Below, piece by piece: positions 1-6,165 of a DNA stretch of 7,465 nucleotides. Made by a program: the position numbers and the translations under genes. Each line of letters begins with the position of its first letter. The stretch's first letter is position 1. The stretch lies in contig JACRAG010000487.1 of the NCBI GenBank assembly GCA_016213455.1, positions 1-7,465 on the forward strand. The letters are read 5' to 3'. The stretch is from Anaerolineae bacterium (GTDB lineage: Bacteria; Chloroflexota; Anaerolineae; Anaerolineales; Anaerolineaceae). The notes beneath the pieces are model-generated. The model was not told the DNA's origin and made no database searches. It saw only the letters and a program-made list of their open reading frames with translations.

Positions 1-64
1 TCATGATGCCCAGGAGCAGATAGAAACCTCCGACGACACGAAACCACCACGTAATTTTCTTCAT
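1..64 (-). CDS. N-terminus of a membrane protein (runs off left edge)
   Basis: The first 21 codons of a gene that continues beyond the left edge. The peptide starts MKKITWWFRVVGGFYLLLGI: a short basic and aromatic head followed by a hydrophobic stretch ending in LLLGI, as in the first transmembrane helix of a small integral membrane protein. The start is well supported: AAAGGAG (73-79) lies 8 bases upstream of the ATG at 64-62. The start of this hydrophobic segment could also belong to a signal anchor. It lies downstream of the 732-residue gene on the same strand, but 161 bases and a strong hairpin separate them, so it is probably transcribed separately. The family cannot be named from so little protein. 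Confidence 0.75.
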   Translation of the reverse strand, partial: MKKITWWFRVVGGFYLLLGIM

Positions 65-72
65 CCGAAAAA

Positions 73-79
73 CTCCTTT
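73..79 (-). promoter_or_regulatory. Ribosome binding site of the left-edge membrane protein gene
   Basis: AAAGGAG on the minus strand, 8 bases from the ATG at 64. This site is the main reason for accepting the truncated gene at the left edge as real. Confidence 0.75.
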
Positions 80-132
80 ATGATGATGGGATACCTGCGT
101 TCGACCTTTATTGAACCAGCAATATTGCAAGC

Positions 133-180
133 AAGAGCGTTGTTAGGCTCCGGGCTGCCGAACAACGCTCTTTTTTTTCT
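133..180 (+). terminator. Rho-independent terminator-like hairpin, T-tract on the plus strand
   Basis: A perfect 12-base inverted repeat, AAGAGCGTTGTT (133-144) and AACAACGCTCTT (161-172), encloses a 16-base loop that can add an inner GGC/GCC pairing. The right arm runs into eight Ts (171-178). Read on the plus strand this is a textbook intrinsic terminator. On the minus strand, which carries all the genes, the hairpin is preceded by As and followed only by a broken T-rich tail (CTTGCTTGC), so it would be a weaker terminator in that direction. It lies 54 bases past the stop of the 732-residue gene. It may end that transcript, act in both directions, or stop a plus-strand transcript. Structure is certain; the direction in which it works is not. 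Confidence 0.8.
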
Positions 181-225
181 CTCTGTTGCCAGTGGAAAGC
201 GTCTCCCACATGAACAACAGGTTTC

Positions 226-2424
226 CTAAGCGCGTAAACAGAAGCCCACGTCGTAGTAGTTGTGGTTATGCGAGCCGGGGCGGCTGTTGACAATCGCGCG
301 GTCCCATACCTGGAGCATGACCACGTAACCGCACGGCTGCATTCCAGTTGTGTTAAGCTCCCAGGCGCTGCCGCCAGACGAGTAGGTGGCGGTTTGTGAC
401 GTGGAGAGCACAGCAGTAGTAGGCGCATTGGGCAGCATGGAGGAAGGCAGTGTTTGCAGGCTAAAACCGCCGAAATACACGTCTCGGGCAGTGAAGCGTC
501 CGCTAATCAGGCTGGAAGTGGTGAAATCCTTGCAGTCGCCGCCGGAGTCGATATGGATCTCGCAGGTCACCTCGGGAGGTTCGAATGGGGCAATGGCCGG
601 CTTGCGCCGTGGGGCGGTGTTATCAAGCTGGATGGTATGCCAGGTGGTAAAGACGGAAGGTCCCCCGTTCGTCATCTCCAGGCGGATTTCCCAAGTGTCG
701 TCACCTGGGGGTGTCCAATGCGCCAGCACCTGGTCGATATTCGCCAGTGTGCTCATGTATGTGACAAAACCGGTCACCGGGCTGGGCGTGATCCATGAAC
801 CGACTCCCAACCAATTGACAACATGGAAGGGATTTTTGATGATCTGCTCGGTGAACGGCTGGCCTTGCAAACGGGCCCAAAGACGGTAATCAGCGCCCAT
901 GCTCGGCGGCCCTTGGACGATGATCAATCCACCAAACGGACATCCACGGCCCAGAAGCCACGGGTCGGCCGGGCTACCGCCCAGGGCAAAGGAGGCTGCG
1001 GGTTTCGTCATGCCGTTTCCAAACACGTTAATGTCGGCAACGCCAATTCCGCCGATGATGCTGATAATTGGAGCGCCTGGCTCGCCGGGAACACCGGGGC
1101 GTAGCTGGACATGTGCATCGATTCGGTTGCCCCAATGGACCGGCGCATTGGGATTGGTCGTAGACGGCGGTACATTCCAAGAGAGCACCGCGCGGATGCG
1201 GGCAATCTTTGGCCCTTTCTGGCAGGGCTGGCGCAAAGTGCTCAGATCGACAGGGAGAATGGCACTGTAAAACAGGTCATCCGAGGGGATCGTAGGAATA
1301 TCATGAACGTTAACCTGCACCGTGTTGAGGTAGGTCCAATCGCAGGTGTTATCCCAATCGGCCCAGAAAGCCACATATTCCTGGCTGCCGGCGGAGCACA
1401 TGTCACCTGAATAACCGATAGGCCGCTTGATTTTAAATGTCGCTACCAACCGGTCAAGGTTGTATTCCAGACCCAGGCAGGTCAGTTCTTCATAGCTCAC
1501 ATTTCCGGATAATTCTTGCAGCGCGGCCACCGCTTTAGCCAGGTCCAGATCCAGCGATTGCCACTGTTGCGCCATCTGGAGGTATGTTTCCTGGTTGCCT
1601 AGTTCGAGGGCCGTTTGGATCGCTGCCGCGCCGAAACGATGGGCGGGCACAACCTGAGAGATCGAGGCAGCACTTTGGGTTCGCGCGGCAGCCTGCGGGT
1701 GATACATTTTTGCCATCTCGGCGAATTCTACTGGCCCCGGACCGGGTAACGGAAATGGCTCGGTTGCCACAACCTGTGAGAGGTCCGGTAGTTTTTCGAG
1801 GGTGTCAGCCGGTAGGGCGTTGACCACATCGATCCACAGAAGTGGGCGTGGCTGCACTTGAATGTGGCGATCGATTACGTTCCCCCAGGGTGGCGGCCAA
1901 TTAGGCTGGCCGGCCGGAGGCTGGAGGTCCCACGAGAGAATCCCGCGTACTTTAGGTAGCTGGGGGAATATACAGAAATTGCGTTCTTCCGGATTGAGTG
2001 GGCAGGTCAATACGTAAGAAAGCGGCTTGTCCGGTTGATTGGTGCAGTCAAGCATATTGGGCAAATCGTGAGAGTTGAACGAAGCCAGGCCTACATCCTG
2101 CCAGCCGTTTCCAGTGCCGTAATCCACATAGAAGCGCACGTATTCGGTCGAACCGGGTGAGCAAAGATCACCGGAGAAACCACTTGGCAGCTTAATATGC
2201 ACTGTAGCTTCCAAAAGATCCAGCGCTGGGTTATAGCCCAGGCACTCAAGCTCTTCATAGGTGGTGTTGCCAGCCATCTTTTTGACCGGCGGAAATGAAC
2301 TTTCTGGCAGATTGCCGAAATAGTTTGGGTTGGCTACCAGCAGGCTCTTATAATGCGTGCGCTCACGCGGCAATGCGTGGGGACGTTCTTTTCGGGCTCC
2401 AGCTTTTTCAATTTTTGCTTCCAT
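226..2424 (-). CDS. Uncharacterised 732-residue protein with a duplicated cysteine-containing domain
   Basis: I do not recognise a named family with a known function. Two clearly homologous domains are visible. Copy 1 (about residues 51-192) and copy 2 (about 306-442) share GN-x-x-YEEL-x-CLG, then SGD-x-CS-x-GS-x-EYV-x-F, an ILSW/VLSW motif and a final WGN-x-ID-x-H-x-Q. Cys61/316 and Cys88/343 align between copies. Residues 193-305 form a partly helical linker. After copy 2 comes a short GVPGEPGAP run, a Gly/Pro-rich region, and a C-terminal part (about 619-732) with four more cysteines (621, 631, 698, 729). The composition suggests beta-sandwich modules. No signal peptide or transmembrane segment is seen; the N-terminus is charged (MEAKIEKAGARKERPHALPR). 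From memory, similar YEEL-x-C domains recur in unannotated bacterial proteins. The reading frame extends to 2502, but ATG 2424 is chosen because AGGAGGTGA lies just upstream. It is separated by hairpin-bearing gaps on both sides, so it is probably its own transcription unit. Confidence 0.9.
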   Translation of the reverse strand: MEAKIEKAGARKERPHALPRERTHYKSLLVANPNYFGNLPESSFPPVKKMAGNTTYEELECLGYNPALDLLEATVHIKLPSGFSGDLCSPGSTEYVRFYVDYGTGNGWQDVGLASFNSHDLPNMLDCTNQPDKPLSYVLTCPLNPEERNFCIFPQLPKVRGILSWDLQPPAGQPNWPPPWGNVIDRHIQVQPRPLLWIDVVNALPADTLEKLPDLSQVVATEPFPLPGPGPVEFAEMAKMYHPQAAARTQSAASISQVVPAHRFGAAAIQTALELGNQETYLQMAQQWQSLDLDLAKAVAALQELSGNVSYEELTCLGLEYNLDRLVATFKIKRPIGYSGDMCSAGSQEYVAFWADWDNTCDWTYLNTVQVNVHDIPTIPSDDLFYSAILPVDLSTLRQPCQKGPKIARIRAVLSWNVPPSTTNPNAPVHWGNRIDAHVQLRPGVPGEPGAPIISIIGGIGVADINVFGNGMTKPAASFALGGSPADPWLLGRGCPFGGLIIVQGPPSMGADYRLWARLQGQPFTEQIIKNPFHVVNWLGVGSWITPSPVTGFVTYMSTLANIDQVLAHWTPPGDDTWEIRLEMTNGGPSVFTTWHTIQLDNTAPRRKPAIAPFEPPEVTCEIHIDSGGDCKDFTTSSLISGRFTARDVYFGGFSLQTLPSSMLPNAPTTAVLSTSQTATYSSGGSAWELNTTGMQPCGYVVMLQVWDRAIVNSRPGSHNHNYYDVGFCLRA

Positions 2425-2428
2425 ATTC

Positions 2429-2437
2429 TCACCTCCT
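2429..2437 (-). promoter_or_regulatory. Strong Shine-Dalgarno site fixing the start of the 732-residue gene
   Basis: AGGAGGTGA on the minus strand, four bases before ATG 2424, is complementary over nine bases to the usual 16S rRNA 3' end. It rules against the longer upstream start at 2502, which would add 26 residues and place this site inside the coding region. It predicts high translation of the duplicated-domain protein. Confidence 0.88.
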
Positions 2438-2455
2438 GGGAGAACAAACTTTTGG

Positions 2456-2489
2456 GTGAATGAGAAAAAAAGATCGATTTTTTGTTCAC
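2456..2489 (-). repeat. Inverted repeat in the leader just upstream of the ribosome binding site
   Basis: On the minus strand GTGAA (2489-2485) pairs with TTCAC (2460-2456). Inside these arms, A6 and T7 tracts flank a TCGATC core, giving an imperfect AT-rich hairpin that ends about 18 bases before the Shine-Dalgarno site. It could be an operator, or an RNA structure affecting translation or stability of the mRNA for the 732-residue protein. The symmetry is visible; any function is inferred. Confidence 0.4.
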
Positions 2490-2519
2490 AGGGTAATTTC
2501 AATGCAAATCCTTACTGTT

Positions 2520-2548
2520 CTTGTAGAGGATTTTCTGGCCTTCAGCAA
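2520..2548 (-). promoter_or_regulatory. Very tentative promoter for the 732-residue gene
   Basis: On the minus strand TTGCTG (2548-2543) and TACAAG (2525-2520) are 17 bases apart and resemble -35 and -10 elements, each with about four of six consensus bases. They overlap the 2522-2558 inverted repeat. Other weak matches exist in the same gap, for example ATGACT with TAATAA at 18 bases, so this is only one candidate. Confidence 0.18.
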
Positions 2549-2558
2549 TCCCTCTACA
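2522..2558. repeat. 11-bp inverted repeat (one-base bulge) in the intergenic region
   Basis: TGTAGAGGATT (2522-2532) is matched on the other side by AATCCCTCTACA (2547-2558), the reverse complement except for one extra C. The 14-base spacer can form a short CTG/CAG inner pairing. Neither side is followed by a T-run, so it does not look like an intrinsic terminator. It sits about 100 bases upstream of the 732-residue gene, where an operator or a leader RNA hairpin would be expected. Confidence 0.5.
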
Positions 2559-2590
2559 CTTAGCAATGAGAGTGAAAAACGAATGAGAGA

Positions 2591-2626
2591 CATTTTTATT
2601 AGCCTAATAGAATGACCTAAGTCATT
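2591..2626 (-). terminator. Short AT-rich stem-loops at the end of the operon (weak terminator candidate)
   Basis: Two small symmetries lie side by side at the stop codon of the last operon gene: AATGAC/GTCATT around a 4-base loop (2611-2626), and an imperfect CATTCTATTAG / CTAATAAAAATG pairing (2591-2614), read on the minus strand. They share bases and so could be alternative structures. The following sequence is only moderately T-rich, so termination here is possible but weakly supported. Confidence 0.25.
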
Positions 2627-3518
2627 TTCTTAGACCATCGCGCATGCGGACTGCGAAGCATGCCAGATCCCCCAAATCAGCCTCATTCAGAACAGACCAG
2701 GAAGCGAAGAAAAGCCGATCCGTTTCCGACTCCACCTCATCCCGTGTCTGCTTACCTGATGACGTGATCTGATACCAACTTGAAATTACCTCCACCCACC
2801 CGAGCCTGATCAATTCATTCACATCCCTCGCATGGACATCTTCAGGCACACAGCGCAAGTTGAGTTTCTTGTGCAGGTTGGCAAATGTCAACGACTCGCC
2901 ACGCGAAAGCATATCGAGCGCTTCCCATGTGTGGCCATCGACTCGGTACGCGCTCCATGTTGCAAAATAGCAATCGTCGCGAAAGCCTTCCAACTCTAAA
3001 CAGTGACCAAGAAAACCCTCCAGCGTTGGAAATATGTCCATTCGCTGATAGAGGTTTTTTTTGGCCGTGATGAGAAAACGTTCGCGCGGCTCCGGCGCTT
3101 CCATCGCCGCATCTGAAATGCGGGCAAGCAGATCGCCAAGCGCTTGCAAAGTCTCCTTAGGCAGGGGGGTGAGAGCCGCAATGACTTCATGCCCTGCCTG
3201 AATGAGTCGAGTCGCGACGGTTTTACCTATCTCGGTAGCGTGAAAATGCCCCTGACCATCCGAAGAAAGATATCCCTGCCGGACAGCGGAGGCAAAGTGT
3301 TCCTCGTTTACCTGTGCCAGTCCGTATGGAAAATATCGCATGAACTGTGTGACCGTGAATAGGTTGGCGTCGAATAACCAGATTGCTGCTGCCCAGTGGA
3401 AATAGTCAGGAGGGAGAGAAAGCTCCTGAGCGGCTTTGCCTGTTGCGGGATTGCCATATACGCTAAATAGGATCTCAGAACATTCTTCGAGGACTGTCCA
3501 GATAAATTTTGCATCCAT
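2622..3518 (-). CDS. Uncharacterised protein with two probable winged-helix domains (298 residues)
   Basis: I cannot assign a named family with confidence. Two segments look like winged helix-turn-helix domains. One is at about residues 50-105, where a helical stretch leads to QGYLSSDGQGHFHATEIG, the helix-wing-hairpin pattern of MarR-like folds. The other is at about 197-262, with NELIRLGWVEVISSWYQITS showing the same pattern. The rest appears alpha-helical, including an acidic and aromatic segment around ELEGFRDDCYFATW (175-188). This could be a transcription regulator, or a non-DNA-binding protein of the SCO6745/SalK type built from such folds. The frame is open up to 3626, but that start would overlap the upstream gene by 85 bases. 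ATG 3518 leaves a 23-base gap, with GAGG 11 bases upstream as a weak ribosome site. It is the last gene of the operon and could be its autoregulator, which is inference only. Confidence 0.75.
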   Translation of the reverse strand: MDAKFIWTVLEECSEILFSVYGNPATGKAAQELSLPPDYFHWAAAIWLFDANLFTVTQFMRYFPYGLAQVNEEHFASAVRQGYLSSDGQGHFHATEIGKTVATRLIQAGHEVIAALTPLPKETLQALGDLLARISDAAMEAPEPRERFLITAKKNLYQRMDIFPTLEGFLGHCLELEGFRDDCYFATWSAYRVDGHTWEALDMLSRGESLTFANLHKKLNLRCVPEDVHARDVNELIRLGWVEVISSWYQITSSGKQTRDEVESETDRLFFASWSVLNEADLGDLACFAVRMRDGLRK

Positions 3519-3541
3519 AGGTAACCGTGCCTCGCAAGGCT

Positions 3542-4123
3542 TTATATCCAACCATAAGAAGGAGGTTGTTTGTACACTCGCCAGGTGAAAGCTGCGATCA
3601 ATACCAGCAGGAGAACAGTGACCCACCCTGAGAAGGGCTTCCAGGCTTGCACGCCCAACATCGAGATCGTAAGCACGTTGAACAGGCAGACCGAGGCAGC
3701 TTTTTTTCGCTGCAGCCGGAGCTGACCAATGCGAGCGGCGATATCTTGCGATGGCGCTGCTGCCAACTCATGGAATAATCCATCGATCTGCGGTTGCAGC
3801 TTGAAATGGACATAAGAGAGGATGGCCGAGATGATCAATAACAGCGTGAACTTTGCCGCTAAAATTGGGTTGTTGAAGAAAGCAATGAAACCCTGCGCCG
3901 ACAGAAGAATCATCACGAACCCGCTGGCGAGCGCGGTTGCCTGAAAGATATAGCAGGGCACCACGCGATTTTTGATGATTGTTTCCATGTATAAATCCAC
4001 ACGGTCGCCCAATGGCGGCCCAAGCCTGGCGCGTTGATTGACAATCGCCAGGGCGTAGAAAGGCCACGCCATCAGAATGGCAGTGATAATGTGAATCACT
4101 TTGATGAGAGAATAAGCGATCAT
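3542..4123 (-). CDS. Multi-pass integral membrane protein of unknown function (193 residues)
   Basis: Hydrophobic segments at about residues 6-28, 56-80, 87-106, 142-160 and 166-182 predict four or five transmembrane helices. A polar loop lies at 29-55 and a helical, charged loop at 108-141 (LQPQIDGLFHELAAAPSQDI, then RLQRKK). The first helix contains K8-x-x-H11, with another histidine at 107. A histidine near the start of helix 1 is reminiscent of CopD/DUF2269-like membrane proteins, where haem or metal binding has been suggested, but this is only a resemblance. The frame could begin at a TTG (4132), but ATG 4123 is preferred because GAGG lies 10 bases upstream of it and sits on top of the TTG. 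It starts 17 bases after the small orphan gene and ends 23 bases before the winged-helix gene, so it is firmly in the operon. Confidence 0.85.
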   Translation of the reverse strand: MIAYSLIKVIHIITAILMAWPFYALAIVNQRARLGPPLGDRVDLYMETIIKNRVVPCYIFQATALASGFVMILLSAQGFIAFFNNPILAAKFTLLLIISAILSYVHFKLQPQIDGLFHELAAAPSQDIAARIGQLRLQRKKAASVCLFNVLTISMLGVQAWKPFSGWVTVLLLVLIAAFTWRVYKQPPSYGWI

Positions 4124-4140
4124 CTTTTCCAAACCTCAAT

Positions 4141-4440
4141 TTAGAATAAGCTCGACCAGCTTTCATCGCTGCCTGCCAGTAGATCCAATCCCTCGCGTGC
4201 GGGTTTCACACATGGGCTGGCTCCAACTGCCTTCGCAACCTCTGCCGCCACGGGTGAAAAAAAAGCTACCCACTCGCAATGCAAGTCCCCCATCTCGTGT
4301 TGCGTGAAAACCGCCATCTCCGCCGGCCTGCCCATGGATTCAAACAAAGGGTGGAAGAACCGCTTGATTTCCTCCGAAGGAATGTCTGCCCACATGCCGT
4401 CGCCGAGAGGTTTGCTATGCCAATATTCCATATGGATCAC
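4141..4440 (-). CDS. Small orphan protein, 99 residues
   Basis: No family recognised. The protein is soluble-looking, with an aromatic N-terminus (EYWHSKPLGDGMWADI), a predicted helix at about 22-37 (SEEIKRFFHPLFESMG), a central strand-like part (EMAVFTQHEMGDLHCEWVAFFS) split by charged residues, and a C-terminal helix followed by an acidic, serine-rich tail. Cysteines are at 55 and 77. The start is either GTG 4440, which shares the four bases GTGA with the methyltransferase stop, or ATG 4431 with AAGG nine bases upstream; the latter gives 96 residues. The overlap indicates translational coupling to the methyltransferase, so it may be a partner or accessory of that enzyme. That link rests on position only. 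Confidence 0.78.
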   Translation of the reverse strand: MIHMEYWHSKPLGDGMWADIPSEEIKRFFHPLFESMGRPAEMAVFTQHEMGDLHCEWVAFFSPVAAEVAKAVGASPCVKPAREGLDLLAGSDESWSSLF

Positions 4441-5237
4441 CCTTTCCTTGCCTTCCCTAGGACTGCCTCAATGGGATACACCAGGCCTTGTGAACCCATG
4501 AACTCCTGCAAAGCTTGCTCAACCTCTTGTATCGCAAGTGCCTGTTCAGATGGATTCGCAGGAAATTTCCCCAAAGCGCCATAGGCGCGCACCAAGATCT
4601 CGACTGAGGGGAAGCGCATTGTGCCCATCGAGGATTGAATTTCGATTTCGCAATAACCTGCAGCTTCCAGAATTGAGCGGAGCATCTGCGGGTCGCTCAT
4701 GGAATGCTGGCGGTAGAACCCGGCAGCTTGCTCTTTGCCAAAGAGTTTCTCCCACGTTTTCGCCATGGCAGTTTGGCCTGAACATTTCTCTATCGCCCCC
4801 CAGACCATCACCGCCACCCGTCCGTTCGTTTTGAGCACGCGGAGCATCTCTTTTAAAGCGGCTACCTTGTCTGGAATAAACATCAGGCCAAGCTGGCAAA
4901 TGACAGAGTCGAACATGCCTTCCTCAAAGGGCAGACCCTGGGCATCACATTCATGCCAATCAACAGAAGGAAACCTCCCATCGGTAAGCTTACGGGCAAG
5001 GCTTAGCATATCCGGGCTGATATCAATTCCGGTCACTGCCCCGCCTGTCCCAACGGCTTCGGCTGCTGCACGGGTGATCACGCCAGTCCCGCAGGCCACA
5101 TCCAACACCTTTTCGCCCGGCTGGAGGTCGACCAATGCCAGCATGCGCGGAACCCATTCGCCGATCATGGCGGGTATAAATATATCCTGGTAGATTTCTA
5201 CCGTGCTGCCTGGAATGTTCCAGTTATCTAATGTCAT
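4437..5237 (-). CDS. Class I SAM-dependent methyltransferase (UbiE/Methyltransf_11 type)
   Basis: Transfers a methyl group from S-adenosylmethionine to an unknown small molecule. The Rossmann-type core is clear: motif I VLDVACGTG at residues 44-52, the ribose-binding acidic residue in GIDIS (Asp72), the adenine-contact region HECDAQGLPF (95-104), and the strand FDSVICQLGLMFIPD (109-123), followed by the LKEMLRVLKTNGRVAVMVWG block (128-147). The N-terminal 30 residues (EIYQDIFIPAMIGEW) and residues 150-250 probably form the substrate-binding lid. The length of 266 residues is normal for the group. ATG 5237 overlaps the end of the rhodanese gene by 14 bases, and AAGGA lies 10 bases upstream. 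The gene shares a GTGA junction with the following small gene. The substrate cannot be read: UbiE-like enzymes act on quinones, polyketides, sterols, thiols or arsenic, and no cysteine pattern typical of ArsM is seen. Confidence 0.93.
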   Translation of the reverse strand: MTLDNWNIPGSTVEIYQDIFIPAMIGEWVPRMLALVDLQPGEKVLDVACGTGVITRAAAEAVGTGGAVTGIDISPDMLSLARKLTDGRFPSVDWHECDAQGLPFEEGMFDSVICQLGLMFIPDKVAALKEMLRVLKTNGRVAVMVWGAIEKCSGQTAMAKTWEKLFGKEQAAGFYRQHSMSDPQMLRSILEAAGYCEIEIQSSMGTMRFPSVEILVRAYGALGKFPANPSEQALAIQEVEQALQEFMGSQGLVYPIEAVLGKARKG

Positions 5238-6126
5238 GTGGACCGGATCCTTTCATAATTGGAGAATCTGGATGGTTGCCCCATTCAGCCCAGGAGCGAT
5301 CGTATTCACGCACATTGGGATATCCGAGTAATTGGGTTAATACAAACCATGCATGGGTAGAAAGCCCCCCTCGCAGGCAATAGGTAATGATTTCTTTATC
5401 GGTCGTGATTCCAAGGTCCTCAAACAACACCTTCAGCTCTTGCAGCGACCTGAAAGTTCCATCTGGACGAACGGTAGGCACTCGCCAGGCTTTAAATAAT
5501 CCATCTGCGTCAACCTCCCGCCTGGCTGCCAGATTAATTGCACCTGGAATGTGTCCAGTATGTTTTGTGCCTGAAGAAAACTCGCCCTGATACATTTCCG
5601 CCGATCGGGCATCGACCAATACAACACTTTCATTTCCGATAGCTCGCAATACATCAGTTCGGTTAGATCGCAAGCTTTCATTCGGCGCTTTCGCTTGATA
5701 CCGCGTTTGGGGGTAAGAAGGTATGGTTTGCTCGAGCGGGCGCTTTTCAGACAACCACTTCTCGCGGTCGCCATCCAATAAACGCACGTCTTCATGACCA
5801 TAATATTTCATCAGCCAGAATTCGAAGGTGGCCAGGAGGTTATTCACAGCACTATACACAACGACAGTCGTATCTGTTGTTATACCTGCCCTTGAAAGCT
5901 CATTTTCGTATTCGACCCGATCGATAATTTTCCCGCGCGCCTCTCCGTAATGCTTTTCATAATCCCAGGCAACCGCACCGGGGATGTGTCCAGATGAATA
6001 ACTTTGATAACCGTACGCTGCTTGCGATCCCCAGATCACTTCCACGATCCGAATACTTGGATGGTGGAGGTGATCATTAAGCCAATCAGTGCTGACTAAC
6101 GCATCTTGGTGGGCATAAGTAGCCAT
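5224..6126 (-). CDS. Tandem-domain rhodanese sulfurtransferase
   Basis: Thiosulfate/3-mercaptopyruvate sulfurtransferase type: moves sulfane sulfur through a cysteine persulfide to a thiophilic acceptor. In residue numbering from the chosen start, the N-terminal rhodanese domain spans about 9-130, with GHIPGAVAWD at 46-55 and LLDGDREKW at 116-124. Its active-site position reads YSAVNN, without cysteine, so this half is catalytically inactive as usual. The C-terminal domain (about 155-285) has LVDARSAEMY, GHIPGAINL and the catalytic loop YCLRGGLSTHAWF with Cys250. The related CRIGERSSHTW enzymes carry Arg at loop positions 2 and 6; here both are Leu and an Arg is at position 3, so the substrate preference may differ. 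No signal peptide, so it is probably cytoplasmic. ATG 6126 is preferred over GTG 6132 because AGGTGA lies just upstream of the ATG and overlaps the GTG. Its 3' end overlaps the methyltransferase gene. Confidence 0.95.
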   Translation of the reverse strand: MATYAHQDALVSTDWLNDHLHHPSIRIVEVIWGSQAAYGYQSYSSGHIPGAVAWDYEKHYGEARGKIIDRVEYENELSRAGITTDTTVVVYSAVNNLLATFEFWLMKYYGHEDVRLLDGDREKWLSEKRPLEQTIPSYPQTRYQAKAPNESLRSNRTDVLRAIGNESVVLVDARSAEMYQGEFSSGTKHTGHIPGAINLAARREVDADGLFKAWRVPTVRPDGTFRSLQELKVLFEDLGITTDKEIITYCLRGGLSTHAWFVLTQLLGYPNVREYDRSWAEWGNHPDSPIMKGSGPHDIR

Positions 6127-6165
6127 GGTCACCTGCCTGTTTCGTTCAATCGAAACCGAACCTCT

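Noticed and set aside
119..128. GCAATATTGC palindrome
   Set aside because: A 10-base palindrome next to the terminator hairpin is short enough to arise by chance and has no clear promoter around it.
1067..1093. Collagen-like GVPGEPGAP in the 732-residue protein
   Set aside because: Only three Gly-x-Pro triplets are present, far too few for a triple helix; it is treated as a flexible linker.
386..1410. Several plus-strand open frames of 93-167 codons
   Set aside because: They lie antisense to the 732-residue gene, have no credible ribosome sites or family features, and their composition is that of shadow frames.
3519..3626. N-terminal extension of the winged-helix protein to 3626
   Set aside because: It would overlap the membrane protein gene by 85 bases. 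ATG 3518 gives a normal 23-base gap.
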